DNA of 41,690 nucleotides from Methanobacteriota archaeon (GTDB lineage Archaea > Thermoplasmatota > Thermoplasmata > Methanomassiliicoccales > UBA472): the NCBI GenBank assembly GCA_029560215.1, contig JAKPZB010000110.1, forward strand, positions 1 through 41,690. Reading direction: 5' to 3'. Positions 26,284-35,905 of this stretch are shown one piece after another; position 1 is the first letter of the stretch; the number at the start of each line of letters is the position of its first letter. Position numbers and translations under genes: made by a program. Under the pieces are notes generated by a model, which saw nothing but the letters and a program-made list of their open reading frames with translations, did no database searches and had not been told where the DNA came from.

Positions 26284-28314
26284 TTACCACCTCATGGCCA
26301 ATAATAGCAGGACCAGCATCACGAAGATATAGCCCAGATAGGTCTGGATGCTGCCCGTCTGTATTACGCTGAACTTCTTGGCAGCCCAGCGAACGAAGGC
26401 CACCACCGGGTCATACATGTATCTCTCGAAAACCGGCACCACGGTGCTGGTGTATCTCATATCCGTCTTTACGTACGGTGACGGCCGCGCCGTCGCCTGG
26501 AACTCCCTCTTGGGGCGATAGACCCAGGAGAACATCCGATTGATGGGGTTGGAAAAGCCCCTCCCGGTATACTCCGTCCTGGATGTGAGCGGGGTCCCGC
26601 AATCCCAGGTGTCGGCCTGGACGACCTTTCCCCTGCCGCCGTAGCGCCCTGCCAGAAGGAAGACCGTCGGGAATATGATAGCCAGAAGTACGGCGATGAA
26701 GACCGGTGATACCTGCGAGAACCTTCCACCAGTGGGAAGGTCTATGTTTATCATCAGCCCGTTGGTGAGCTGGTCCGCGATGGAGGCGCCGATGAGCGGC
26801 GATGCCGCGTTATCAAGGACCGGTAATATCGAGAAAGACAAGACGCCGACCAGGACGCAGAGGGCGGCCATCGTGCCCATCCCGACCAGCATGGTCCTTG
26901 GGACCTCCTTGGCCTGTTCGGCCTCCTCGCTCCTTGGTCTGGCCAGGAAAGTGATCCCGAACGCCTTGAGGAAGGTGGCCGCCGCCATGGCCCCGGTGAT
27001 CGCCAGGGTACCGAGGCTTACCGGCATGATGACCTTGACCACCATGTCCGGGAAGTTGAAGGACTGTAGCATGGACTGGAAGATCATCCATTCGCTGACG
27101 AAACCGGCGGTGGGCGGGATGGCGGCCACGGAGAGCACGCCGATGAAGAAGAACAGGCTGGTGTACGGCATCCTCTTGGCCAGGCCGCCAAGCATCTCCA
27201 TGTTCCTGGTATGGGCGGCGTACAGCACGCTTCCCGCACCCATGAACAGCAGGGACTTGAAAAGGGCATGGCTTAGCACATGCATCAGGGCGGCGATGAG
27301 GGCGAGGGCGGCGAACTCAGATAGACCGTAGGACTGGAAGAGCATCGCCGTCCCCAATGCTATCAGTATGATGCCCATGTTCTCAACGGTGGAGAAGGCC
27401 AGCATCCGTTTTATGTCGCTCTCGATCAGGGCGTACATCACCCCTAACAGGGCGGATATGCTGCCCACCGCGAGCACCAGTACGCCCCACCAGGGGTCCT
27501 GCACGCCCAGGAAGTCGAAGTAGCACCTGACCAGCATATAGATGGCGGTCTTGACCATGACCGCGGACATCAGAGCGGATATGTTGGAGGGCGCGGCGGG
27601 ATGGGCCATCGGCAGCCAGATATGCAGAGGGATTATGCCAGCCTTGGTGCCGAAGCCTATGAGCCATAGGACGAACACCGAGGAGCGCATCAGTCCTGAC
27701 ATACCGGATGCCGCGCTGCCGAAGGAGCTGAAATCGAAAGACCCGGACTGGGTATACATCAGGATGAAGCCGACGGTTATGGCGGCCGTTCCGATGTGCG
27801 TCATGACGAGGTAGAAAAGACCCGAGCCGACCGTTCCCCTCTCCCGGCTCTCATAAATGACCAGAAAGTAGGAGCAGACCGACATGGTCTCCCACATGAT
27901 CAGGAACATGATGGCGTTGGAGGACGTGACCACCATCACCATCGACGCATAGAACAGGATGAAGAAGAAACCCATCAGGCCGATGGGATATTTTCCTTTG
28001 TAATGCCCGACATAGCCCAATGAATACAGGGACACCGCGAACGTGACCAGGGATATCGTGAGCAGGAAAATGGCGCTCAGGCCGTCCACCGAGAAGGAGA
28101 AGGTGCCGAATATGGAATGAAGGGGGATCTCGACCTCGAAGCCGCCATTGAGTAGGACGTCGGCGGCCACGACCAACCCGAGCAAGGAGGACAGGGAAGA
28201 GACACCGAAAGCGACCTTCGTGCTAAGACTGGGCCGGGCGTTCGATAATGCCGCGATCGGCGCACCCAAGAACGCGATGGCCAGAAGAAGGAGGAATAAG
28301 TTTTCACTGATCAT
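26284..28314 (-). CDS. NuoL/HyfB-like proton-translocating subunit
   Basis: 676 aa from ATG 28314; GFGTKAGIIPLHIWLPMAHPAAPSNISALMSAVMVKTAIYML; WETMSVCSYFLV. Confidence 0.9.
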   Translation of the reverse strand: MISENLFLLLLAIAFLGAPIAALSNARPSLSTKVAFGVSSLSSLLGLVVAADVLLNGGFEVEIPLHSIFGTFSFSVDGLSAIFLLTISLVTFAVSLYSLGYVGHYKGKYPIGLMGFFFILFYASMVMVVTSSNAIMFLIMWETMSVCSYFLVIYESRERGTVGSGLFYLVMTHIGTAAITVGFILMYTQSGSFDFSSFGSAASGMSGLMRSSVFVLWLIGFGTKAGIIPLHIWLPMAHPAAPSNISALMSAVMVKTAIYMLVRCYFDFLGVQDPWWGVLVLAVGSISALLGVMYALIESDIKRMLAFSTVENMGIILIALGTAMLFQSYGLSEFAALALIAALMHVLSHALFKSLLFMGAGSVLYAAHTRNMEMLGGLAKRMPYTSLFFFIGVLSVAAIPPTAGFVSEWMIFQSMLQSFNFPDMVVKVIMPVSLGTLAITGAMAAATFLKAFGITFLARPRSEEAEQAKEVPRTMLVGMGTMAALCVLVGVLSFSILPVLDNAASPLIGASIADQLTNGLMINIDLPTGGRFSQVSPVFIAVLLAIIFPTVFLLAGRYGGRGKVVQADTWDCGTPLTSRTEYTGRGFSNPINRMFSWVYRPKREFQATARPSPYVKTDMRYTSTVVPVFERYMYDPVVAFVRWAAKKFSVIQTGSIQTYLGYIFVMLVLLLLAMRW

Positions 28315-28557
28315 TGACGTCACCGCTTGATGCAGGGATCGGAAGCTTCCGGTTCCCGGCCTGACTAACGGTCTTTTCCAGGGGCGTGCGAGATACCTGC
28401 CTGCGGATTCGGGCAAATCCTGATTCCCTTTTTAAATATTTCTATGCGACATACGCCAATTCCCCTCTTTTCCAATGATAAGGCGACCTTCTCACCAGGT
28501 GTTCTTTGATGCGACCCAGGCCTGACGAAGGGAGAGGTTGGGCAATCATTAAAGCCG

Positions 28558-28589
28558 ATATGGTGCGTAGCCTATCCGAGGCACCATAT
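28558..28589. promoter_or_regulatory. Inverted repeat ATATGGTGC-N14-GCACCATAT overlapping the start codon of the ferritin-like gene
   Basis: Perfect 9-bp arms; 3' arm includes AT of the ATG at 28588. Confidence 0.5.
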
Positions 28590-29112
28590 GAAAGGCGAGA
28601 GGAGGAACGGCGGGGTGGAAACCCTGGCGATACTGGCGGCCGCCTTGCGCATCGAGGAGTTCGGCATCCAGTTCTACCGCCGCTTCAGCGAATGCGTGGG
28701 GGACGAGAACGGCTCGGCCCTGCTCAGAGGACTGGGAAGGGACGAGGAGCAGCACAAGGAGCAGGTGGAGAGGGAGATGCGTCGGGTAGCCCCGGACAGG
28801 GACCCGGCGGAGGTCGCCCCGGGGAGATCGCTGCTCGGCATCGTCCCGGAGAAGGCCTTTCCATTCCCTCCGGACCGGTGCCTGACCCTGGAGGATGAGA
28901 TCAAGGCCCTGGAGGTGGGGATCCAGGTCGAGATATCGTCGATCAATATGTACCGCGAGGCCGCCCTGATGGTCGAGGAGCCGGGGGTGAAGCGCCTCCT
29001 GCAGAGGCTGACCGAGATCGAGGACGGACACCGGAAGCTCTTGGAGGAGAGCATGCAGCTGTTGCGGGACAAGGGCGCGTGGTACGGGTACACCCCGATA
29101 TTGGAAGGATGA
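28588..29112 (+). CDS. Ferritin-like/rubrerythrin-type diiron protein
   Basis: RIEEFGIQFYRRF ... RDEEQHKEQVE ... QVEISSINMYREAA ... EIEDGHRKLLEE four-helix ligand pattern. Confidence 0.82.
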   Translation: MKGERRNGGVETLAILAAALRIEEFGIQFYRRFSECVGDENGSALLRGLGRDEEQHKEQVEREMRRVAPDRDPAEVAPGRSLLGIVPEKAFPFPPDRCLTLEDEIKALEVGIQVEISSINMYREAALMVEEPGVKRLLQRLTEIEDGHRKLLEESMQLLRDKGAWYGYTPILEG

Positions 29113-29289
29113 GGGCCGACGGACGGTCCATAGTATTAATTCAATAAGAAATATTTTTATTTCCGCCCCTTTTGGCCATCACGATGGATGGGCTGAAAAA
29201 AACTTTAATACCCGTTGGACATGCATACTGCACAATCTAAACGGGGTTGGCATCGCCAATCCTCCTCACTGGGGCTCAGAGGTATCGCA

Positions 29290-30474
29290 ATGGTCAAATT
29301 ACCGAACATCGACAGAGAGGTAAAAGCTTGCCTTCAATGCGGCTACTGCATTCGCACCTGCGAGACGTGGAGGCAGACGCCCTGGGAGTCCGTCACCCCC
29401 AGGGGAAAGGTCTTCTACATATCGCAGCTGGGCAAGCGCACCGCATTGGACAAGATCCTGGGCCGCAAGGTCGAGATCGACGACGAGTTCGTGGAAGCGC
29501 TGTTCATGTGCACCACCTGCGCCGCTTGCGCTACCGTTTGCCACGTGGGCATAGACTTCGCCGAGTTCTGGGAGAAGGTCAGGGAGTGGTGCATCGAGAA
29601 CGGGCATGGCCCCATGCCCGCCCACGTGACCATCAAGGAGAGATTGGAGGAAAGCCGGAACCCCTACAACGAGCCGATGGACAAGAGGGGAGCCTGGTAT
29701 CCGGCCGTCCCCAAGGCGGACAACCCCGACGTGGTGTTCTTCGCCGGCTGCACCGCCTCCTACCGCATGCAGAACCTGGCCAAGGCCAGTGTTATATTCC
29801 TTAACCGCTGCGGCGTGTCCACCAACATCATGGAGGGCGACGAGTGGTGCTGCACCTCCCCCGCGCTGAGGACCGGCCAGACCGGACTTACCTATCGCTT
29901 CGCCGAGCACACCATCGGCACCGTCGAGCACATGGGCGCCAAGGCCATGGTCACCGCTTGCGCCGGCTGCTACAAGACCACCGTTCACGACTACGGCAAG
30001 TACTACTCCCACCCCAGCTTCGAGGTGTTCCACTTCGCCCAGTACGCCAACAAGCTGCTGAAGGAGAAGAAGGTCAAGTTCACCAAGGAGATCAAGGCCA
30101 AGGTCACCTACCACGATCCGTGTCACCTCGGACGCCACGCCAAGGTGTACGACGAGCCGCGCGAGGTCATAAAGTCCATACCGGGAGTGGAGTTCATCGA
30201 GATGAAGAACATCCGCGAGAGCTCCCGGTGCTGCGGAGCCGGCGGCGGTTACAAGAGCCAGTACAACGACATGGCCATCGCCATCGCCGTGGAGAGGGTC
30301 AAGGAGGCCGTGGACACCGGAGCGGACATCCTGGCGACGACCTGCCCGTTCTGCGTGCTCAACATGACCCAGGCGGCCAAGAAGATCGGGGCCAAGATCA
30401 AGGTCATGGACGTCTCCGAGATGCTGGCCATGGCCACCGAGCCCGAGGCTCCGGCCGAACCGGCGAAGCAGTGA
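29290..30474 (+). CDS. hdrD: Heterodisulfide reductase subunit D-like (Fe-S)-binding protein
   Basis: Two [4Fe-4S] sites (CLQCGYCIRTC, CTTCAACATVCH) and two CCG domains (WCCTSP/ACAGC; RCCGAGGG/TCPFC); start ATG 29290. Confidence 0.82.
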   Translation: MVKLPNIDREVKACLQCGYCIRTCETWRQTPWESVTPRGKVFYISQLGKRTALDKILGRKVEIDDEFVEALFMCTTCAACATVCHVGIDFAEFWEKVREWCIENGHGPMPAHVTIKERLEESRNPYNEPMDKRGAWYPAVPKADNPDVVFFAGCTASYRMQNLAKASVIFLNRCGVSTNIMEGDEWCCTSPALRTGQTGLTYRFAEHTIGTVEHMGAKAMVTACAGCYKTTVHDYGKYYSHPSFEVFHFAQYANKLLKEKKVKFTKEIKAKVTYHDPCHLGRHAKVYDEPREVIKSIPGVEFIEMKNIRESSRCCGAGGGYKSQYNDMAIAIAVERVKEAVDTGADILATTCPFCVLNMTQAAKKIGAKIKVMDVSEMLAMATEPEAPAEPAKQ

Positions 30475-30538
30475 GCCCATCGACCAAATCCCTTCCCATT
30501 TCTTCATTTTCCATGCCCGCCGATAGGCTGAGTGTCAT

Positions 30539-32251
30539 ATGAGCCAAGACGATTCGGCGGCCTTCCGGGCTGCCCATTACCTGCGGAAAGGATATCAGGG
30601 GCTGGTCAGCGAGGACCTGAGGACCTATCTGAAGAGATGGATACCGCTATCCATCCTGATCGGTCTCTTCGCCGGCCTGGCAGCCATGGCCTTCCAGTGG
30701 CTGCTGCTGGGGATCTGGCACGTATCCTACGACCTGGCCGGACTGCCGTGGTACCTGAGGCTCCTCCTGCCGGCGGCCGGAGGCCTTCTGGCCGGATGGA
30801 TCGTCTCTCGCTTCAGCCCCGAGTCGGCCGGGGGCGGAACGGGATATGTGATCGAGGCGATCCACCACCATGGGGGTTACGTAAGGCCGCGCTCCGGGCT
30901 TTTCAAGATCGTGGTCTCCGCCCTGACCATAGGTACCGGGGGGAGCGGGGGGCGGGAAGGGCCGATCATGCATATCGGGGCCTCGGTGGCCTCCTTCTTC
31001 GGAGGGAGGCTCAAGCTGAAGAAAGGAGAGATGCGCACCTTGGCCATCGCGGGGGCCGCGGCCGGCCTGTCGGCGGTCTTCCGGGCCCCCCTGGGCGCCG
31101 CCATATACGCCATAGAGGTCCCTTACAAGAACGACCTGGAGCCCGGAGCGGTCATCCCCTCGATGATCGCCAGCGTGGTCTCCTATCTGGTGTTCGTGTC
31201 CTTCAACGGGTATGAGCCGCTGTTCGAGGCCCCGGCCATGGACGCGGACCTGGGATTGATGGTGGTCCTGGCCATAGTCCTGTTGGGCGCGGTGATCGGC
31301 CTGGCCGGGAGGCTTTTCATTTTCAGCATGCGCACTGCGGAGATGTTGACCGCCCGCAGCCGCCTGCCGCTGGCGGCCAAGGTCATGTACGGCGGTCTGC
31401 TGGTGGGATGCGTCGGCCTGTTCGTCCCGGAGGTGCTGGGATTGGCGGAGGACGAGATCGCCATGTTGATAGAGGGGTCCATCACCTCCATCGGTTTCCT
31501 GCTGGTCCTCTTCCTGGCCAAGATGGTGGCCACCAGCATGACCGTGGGAAGCGGGGGCAGCGGAGGGGTGTTCTTCCCCTCGTTGATGATGGGTGGAGCC
31601 CTGGGCGCGGCGTTCGCTTCCGTCCTGGGCCTGTCACCCTTGCCGCTCTTCGCCATAGCCGGCATGGGGGCCATGATGTCCGGGGTTTCCAAGACCCCCA
31701 TAGCCGCCTCGATACTCATGGCCGAGGTGGTGGGAGGTTACGCCGTCCTGATCCCGGTCATGCTCGCCTCGGTCGTGGCCTACATGGTCACCGGGAACCA
31801 GACCCTTTTCCGCAATCAGGTGACCAGGCGTCCGTTCGTTTACGACCCCGCGGCATTGGACAAGGTGCCTGTGGAAAAGGTGATGAGGGGGGACCCTGTC
31901 ACCCTGAACTCCGGTATGACCATGGCAGAGGCGAGGGCGGCCACCGTCGACGAGCCCCATTACCTTTACCCGGTGGTGGACCAGGCGGGCAGGGTGCTCG
32001 GCGTGATGCTCAGGGAGCAGCTCGAGGAGCACGGCGAACCCGGGGACCGGGTGGAGACGATAATGGTCAGGCAATTCGAGAAGGTCAGGGCCGGGACCTC
32101 GGCCTACCAGGCCTTCGAGGACATGAACGCCAAGCAGATCTCCCGGATGCTGGTGGTCGGGCATGACGACGGCGTCCTGCTGGGAACGCTCACCAGGATC
32201 GATCTCATGGAGTACCTTGAGCACAAAGATGAGGAACATCGGCTATACTGA
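30539..32251 (+). CDS. ClC-type chloride channel/transporter with C-terminal CBS domains
   Basis: GTGGSGGREGPIMHIGASVASFF; GSGGSGGVFFPSLMMGGALGAAF; GVSKTPIAASILMAEVVGGY; tandem CBS-like tail. Confidence 0.92.
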   Translation: MSQDDSAAFRAAHYLRKGYQGLVSEDLRTYLKRWIPLSILIGLFAGLAAMAFQWLLLGIWHVSYDLAGLPWYLRLLLPAAGGLLAGWIVSRFSPESAGGGTGYVIEAIHHHGGYVRPRSGLFKIVVSALTIGTGGSGGREGPIMHIGASVASFFGGRLKLKKGEMRTLAIAGAAAGLSAVFRAPLGAAIYAIEVPYKNDLEPGAVIPSMIASVVSYLVFVSFNGYEPLFEAPAMDADLGLMVVLAIVLLGAVIGLAGRLFIFSMRTAEMLTARSRLPLAAKVMYGGLLVGCVGLFVPEVLGLAEDEIAMLIEGSITSIGFLLVLFLAKMVATSMTVGSGGSGGVFFPSLMMGGALGAAFASVLGLSPLPLFAIAGMGAMMSGVSKTPIAASILMAEVVGGYAVLIPVMLASVVAYMVTGNQTLFRNQVTRRPFVYDPAALDKVPVEKVMRGDPVTLNSGMTMAEARAATVDEPHYLYPVVDQAGRVLGVMLREQLEEHGEPGDRVETIMVRQFEKVRAGTSAYQAFEDMNAKQISRMLVVGHDDGVLLGTLTRIDLMEYLEHKDEEHRLY

Positions 32252-32262
32252 ACGGTAAGGAA

Positions 32263-35004
32263 ATGGTATTCGAACTGCTGGACCCCCGCATCCGCAAGGT
32301 GCTGGAGGATAAGGACATCAAGGAGCCCACCGGGGCTCAGAGCGAGGCGATACCTCCGGTGCTGGCCGGGGAGAACGTCCTCCTTGTCGCTCCCACGGGC
32401 ATCGGCAAGACCGAGGCGGCCATGCTGCCATTGTTCCACCAGCTCATCAACACCCCTGGAAAGGGGGTGCGGCTGCTCTACATCACCCCTCTTCGCGCGC
32501 TGAACCGGGACATGCTCAAGCGCCTGCAGGAGTTCGGGGAGGCTCTGGACCTCCGGGTGGCGGTGCGGCACGGGGACACCTCGCAATCGGAGAGACAGAG
32601 GCAGTCCAAGTTCGCCCCGGACATATTGATCACCACGCCGGAGACGCTGCAGGTGATGTTCACCGGCAAGAACCTGCGGGCGCATCTGGCCAACGTCCGC
32701 TACGTGGTGGTGGACGAGATACACGAGCTGGCCAACGACGAGAGGGGGGCTCAGCTGGCTGTAGCGCTGGAAAGGGTGGCGGAGCTGGCCGGGGAGTTCC
32801 AGCGCGTCGGCCTCTCGGCCACCGTGGGATCGCACCAGGAGGTGGCCAATTTCCTGGGGGGCGTCGGCCGCAAGGTGCGCATCGTGCGGGCCAAGGTCTC
32901 CAAGGAGATGCGCATCGGGGTGCAGTGCCCCGAGGTGGTGGAACAGGACAAGGATCTGGCGGGGACGCTGCAGAGCGATCCTCAGCTCATCGCTTGCATG
33001 AGGCGGGCCAAGGAGCTCATCGAGAAGCACAACTCCACGCTGCTGTTCGTGAACACCCGGGACACCGCCGAGGCCCTGGCCGCCCGTTACCACATCTGGG
33101 ACGAGAAGTTCAGTGTCGGCGTCCACCACGGCTCTCTGAGCAAGGAGACCAGGGTGGAGATGGAGGACGACTTCAAGAACGAGCGGCTGAAGGGGCTCAT
33201 ATGCACCTCGTCCCTGGAGCTGGGCATAGACATCGGCTCCTCCGATTTCGCCATCCAGTACAATTCGCCGCGTCAGGTCTCTCGCCTGGTGCAGCGCATG
33301 GGCCGGGCCGGGCACAAGATCGGCCGGCGCTCGGAGGGGGCCATCATCGCCTCCACGCCGGACGAGATCGCGGAAAGCCTGGTCGTCACCAGGATGGCCA
33401 TGGCCGAGAGGTACGAGCCGCTGCTGGTCCGGCAGGACCCTCTGACGGTATTGGCGAACCAGCTGGTGGCCATGGCCTCCGCCGGGCCGGTGCCTATAGA
33501 GAAAGCGTACGCCATCGTCCGCCGCTCCTATCCCTTCCGCGAGCTGAGCAGGCAGAAGTTCGACGCGGTCCTCAAGCAGATCGCCGAGATAGGGCTGGTC
33601 TTCATCAACGATGACCAGTACAAGCGCTCCGGACGGGGGCGGAAGTACTTCTACGACAACATCTCCATGATCCCGGACGAACGCACCTACCGCATCAGGG
33701 ACATCGGCTCGCGCAAGATCGTGGGCACCCTCGACGAGAGCTTCGTCATATCGTTCGCGGAACCGTTCGCCACCTTCATCACCCGAGGGCGTTCGTGGCG
33801 CATCGTGGAGATCATGGACGACGAGCTTCTGGTGGAGCAGGTCAAGGAGATCGGTTCCATCCCTTCCTGGGTGGGAGAGGACATCCCGGTGCCCTTCGAG
33901 GTGGCCCAGGAGGTGGGCCGCATGCGCCGGGGCTACGACCGGGCTTCATATCACGGCGAGGCCTCCGCCTACAAGGCGCTGGACGAGTATCTGGACGAAC
34001 ACAGGGAGAAGTTCCCCATGCCCACCGACCAGCGCATCACTCTGGAGATGGGCAAGAAGCTGGCCATCCTGAACATGTGCTTCGGCAGCAAGGTGAACGA
34101 GACCATCTCCAAGATGCTCTCCGTGCTGCTTTCCGCCCGGCTGGGGGAGAGCGTGGCGGTTACCACCGACCCGTACCGGGTGATCATAGACCTGCCCCGG
34201 GACGTGGCGCCCTCCACCATCGTGGACACGCTGCGCTCCATCAACGCCTCGGCCGTGGAGAGCCTGATCCGCCTGGTGATGAAGAACTCCAGCCACATGC
34301 GCTGGCGTTTTGTCTTCGTCGCAAAAAAGTTCGGGGCGGTGGAGAGGGACGCCGATTATCGCAACGTCAGCTTCGCCCGGCTGGTCGAGGCCTACGAGAA
34401 CTCCCCCCTGATGCAGGAGACCATCGAGAAGGTGCTCTGGGAGGACTTTGACGTGCGGCGGACCGTCCAGGTAATCCAGGCCATCGAGTCCGGGGAGATG
34501 GACATCGCCATCTGCGGCCTTTCGCCGATAGGCCGCGCGGGGCTCTCGCAGTCCAAGGAGCTCATCACCCCGCAGCGCGCCGATCACTCCATCCTCATGG
34601 CGCTAAAGAAGCGCCTGGAGGAGGAGAGCCTGCACATGTCCTGCCTGAACTGCGGTTCGCAGTGGCGATTGAAGGCCAAGGAGGCGGGGAGGTTCATCGT
34701 CTGCCACAGCTGCGGAGGGCAGATGATCGCCGCCCTGAACGGCTACAACCGGGACACCATCCGGCTGGTGAAGAAGAAGGAGCTCAAGGAAGAGGAGGAG
34801 AAGGAGGTGAGGCGGCTGTTCAAGAACGCCTCGCTGGTCCAGAGCAAGGGAAGGAAGGCCATGATGGCCTTCGCCGGACGCGGCATCGGGGCGGACACCG
34901 CGGCCCGCATACTATCGAGCTTCAGCGACAGCGAGGAGGAGCTGCTGCGGGACATCCTGAACGCGGAGATCACCTACGCCCGGACCAAGCGCTTCTGGGA
35001 CTAA
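32263..35004 (+). CDS. lhr: Lhr-type large DEAD/DEAH ATP-dependent helicase with C-terminal zinc ribbon
   Basis: LVAPTGIGKTEAAMLPLF, VVVDEIHELANDERGAQL, VGLSATVGS, QRMGRAGHKIG; C-terminal CLNCGSQW...CHSCGGQ. Confidence 0.9.
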   Translation: MVFELLDPRIRKVLEDKDIKEPTGAQSEAIPPVLAGENVLLVAPTGIGKTEAAMLPLFHQLINTPGKGVRLLYITPLRALNRDMLKRLQEFGEALDLRVAVRHGDTSQSERQRQSKFAPDILITTPETLQVMFTGKNLRAHLANVRYVVVDEIHELANDERGAQLAVALERVAELAGEFQRVGLSATVGSHQEVANFLGGVGRKVRIVRAKVSKEMRIGVQCPEVVEQDKDLAGTLQSDPQLIACMRRAKELIEKHNSTLLFVNTRDTAEALAARYHIWDEKFSVGVHHGSLSKETRVEMEDDFKNERLKGLICTSSLELGIDIGSSDFAIQYNSPRQVSRLVQRMGRAGHKIGRRSEGAIIASTPDEIAESLVVTRMAMAERYEPLLVRQDPLTVLANQLVAMASAGPVPIEKAYAIVRRSYPFRELSRQKFDAVLKQIAEIGLVFINDDQYKRSGRGRKYFYDNISMIPDERTYRIRDIGSRKIVGTLDESFVISFAEPFATFITRGRSWRIVEIMDDELLVEQVKEIGSIPSWVGEDIPVPFEVAQEVGRMRRGYDRASYHGEASAYKALDEYLDEHREKFPMPTDQRITLEMGKKLAILNMCFGSKVNETISKMLSVLLSARLGESVAVTTDPYRVIIDLPRDVAPSTIVDTLRSINASAVESLIRLVMKNSSHMRWRFVFVAKKFGAVERDADYRNVSFARLVEAYENSPLMQETIEKVLWEDFDVRRTVQVIQAIESGEMDIAICGLSPIGRAGLSQSKELITPQRADHSILMALKKRLEEESLHMSCLNCGSQWRLKAKEAGRFIVCHSCGGQMIAALNGYNRDTIRLVKKKELKEEEEKEVRRLFKNASLVQSKGRKAMMAFAGRGIGADTAARILSSFSDSEEELLRDILNAEITYARTKRFWD

Positions 35005-35627
35005 CGCATCCGGACCGGATTCCGCAATGTCCCCACGCCATGCACCGTCGCCTCCACCACGTCCCCGGGCCTCAGCGGACCGACCCCGCTCGGGGTGCCG
35101 GTGGCTATGATGTCGCCAGGCTCCAGGGTCATGAACCTAGAGATGTGAGCGATCAGCCGTTCCGGCGGGAATATCATCTGGGCGGTGTTCCCCTTCTGCC
35201 GGAACTCGCCGTTCACCCGCAGCTCCAGGTCGAGCGAATGGATGTCCGGGACGCGGTCCAAGGGAACGCGTTCCCCCAAAGGCGCGAAGGTGTCCATGCC
35301 CTTGGCCAAGGCCCAGGGCAGACCGGCCTTGCGCGCCGCCGACTGGACGTCCCTGGCGGTGACGTCGTTGAACACCGAGACCTGGGAGATGTGGGAGAGG
35401 GCGTCCTTCTCGGCTATGTCCCTGCCGCCCTTGCCGACGATGAGCGCCAGCTCCACCTCGTGATGCACCGTGCCGATGCCTTCGGGGATGAGTATGGCCT
35501 CCCCGTCCGAGATCAGCGAGGTGGACGGCTTCAGGAAGAGCACCGGCTCGGCCGGTTCGTCGGACCTCATCTCCCGGATGTGCTCCCGGTAGTTCTGGCC
35601 GACGCAGACTATCTTGCCGCAGCGCAT
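35001..35627 (-). CDS. Fumarylacetoacetate hydrolase family protein
   Basis: KIVCVGQNYREHIREM...PVLFLKPSTSLI...HHEVELALIVGKGGRDI...DVTARDVQ...GDIIATGTPSGVGPLRPGD; ATG 35627. Confidence 0.93.
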   Translation of the reverse strand: MRCGKIVCVGQNYREHIREMRSDEPAEPVLFLKPSTSLISDGEAILIPEGIGTVHHEVELALIVGKGGRDIAEKDALSHISQVSVFNDVTARDVQSAARKAGLPWALAKGMDTFAPLGERVPLDRVPDIHSLDLELRVNGEFRQKGNTAQMIFPPERLIAHISRFMTLEPGDIIATGTPSGVGPLRPGDVVEATVHGVGTLRNPVRMR

Positions 35628-35629
35628 GG

Positions 35630-35890
35630 TCAGCACTTGTCGTTGGCCTCGGCCACGGTCTCCAGCTTGAAAATGGCCCCGGTGCCCTTGAGGGTGAGAT
35701 GCACCCTGTCGGCCAGATAGATCGCGTCGTCCAGGGTAGCCTTCTTGTCCCACTTGAACACGCCATCGTAGTTCCCGGTGGTCGGCTGGAAGCCCATGTT
35801 GTGCAGGGCGTCGAATATCTCGGACGGCCGGCGCCCGTCGGAACTGAACATTATGGTGATGTAGGTCAGCATCGCCTCTACCATGACCAT
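35630..35890 (-). CDS. Small conserved-looking hypothetical protein
   Basis: 86 aa, sits 2 nt before the FAH gene in an apparent operon with the FtsJ gene. Confidence 0.6.
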   Translation of the reverse strand: MVMVEAMLTYITIMFSSDGRRPSEIFDALHNMGFQPTTGNYDGVFKWDKKATLDDAIYLADRVHLTLKGTGAIFKLETVAEANDKC

Positions 35891-35905
35891 AGCGGAATAA
35901 AAAAC

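Noticed and set aside
32104-33315. 403-aa minus-strand ORF, and similarly 29299-30507
   Set aside because: Antisense to the Lhr helicase and HdrD respectively; no protein-like features
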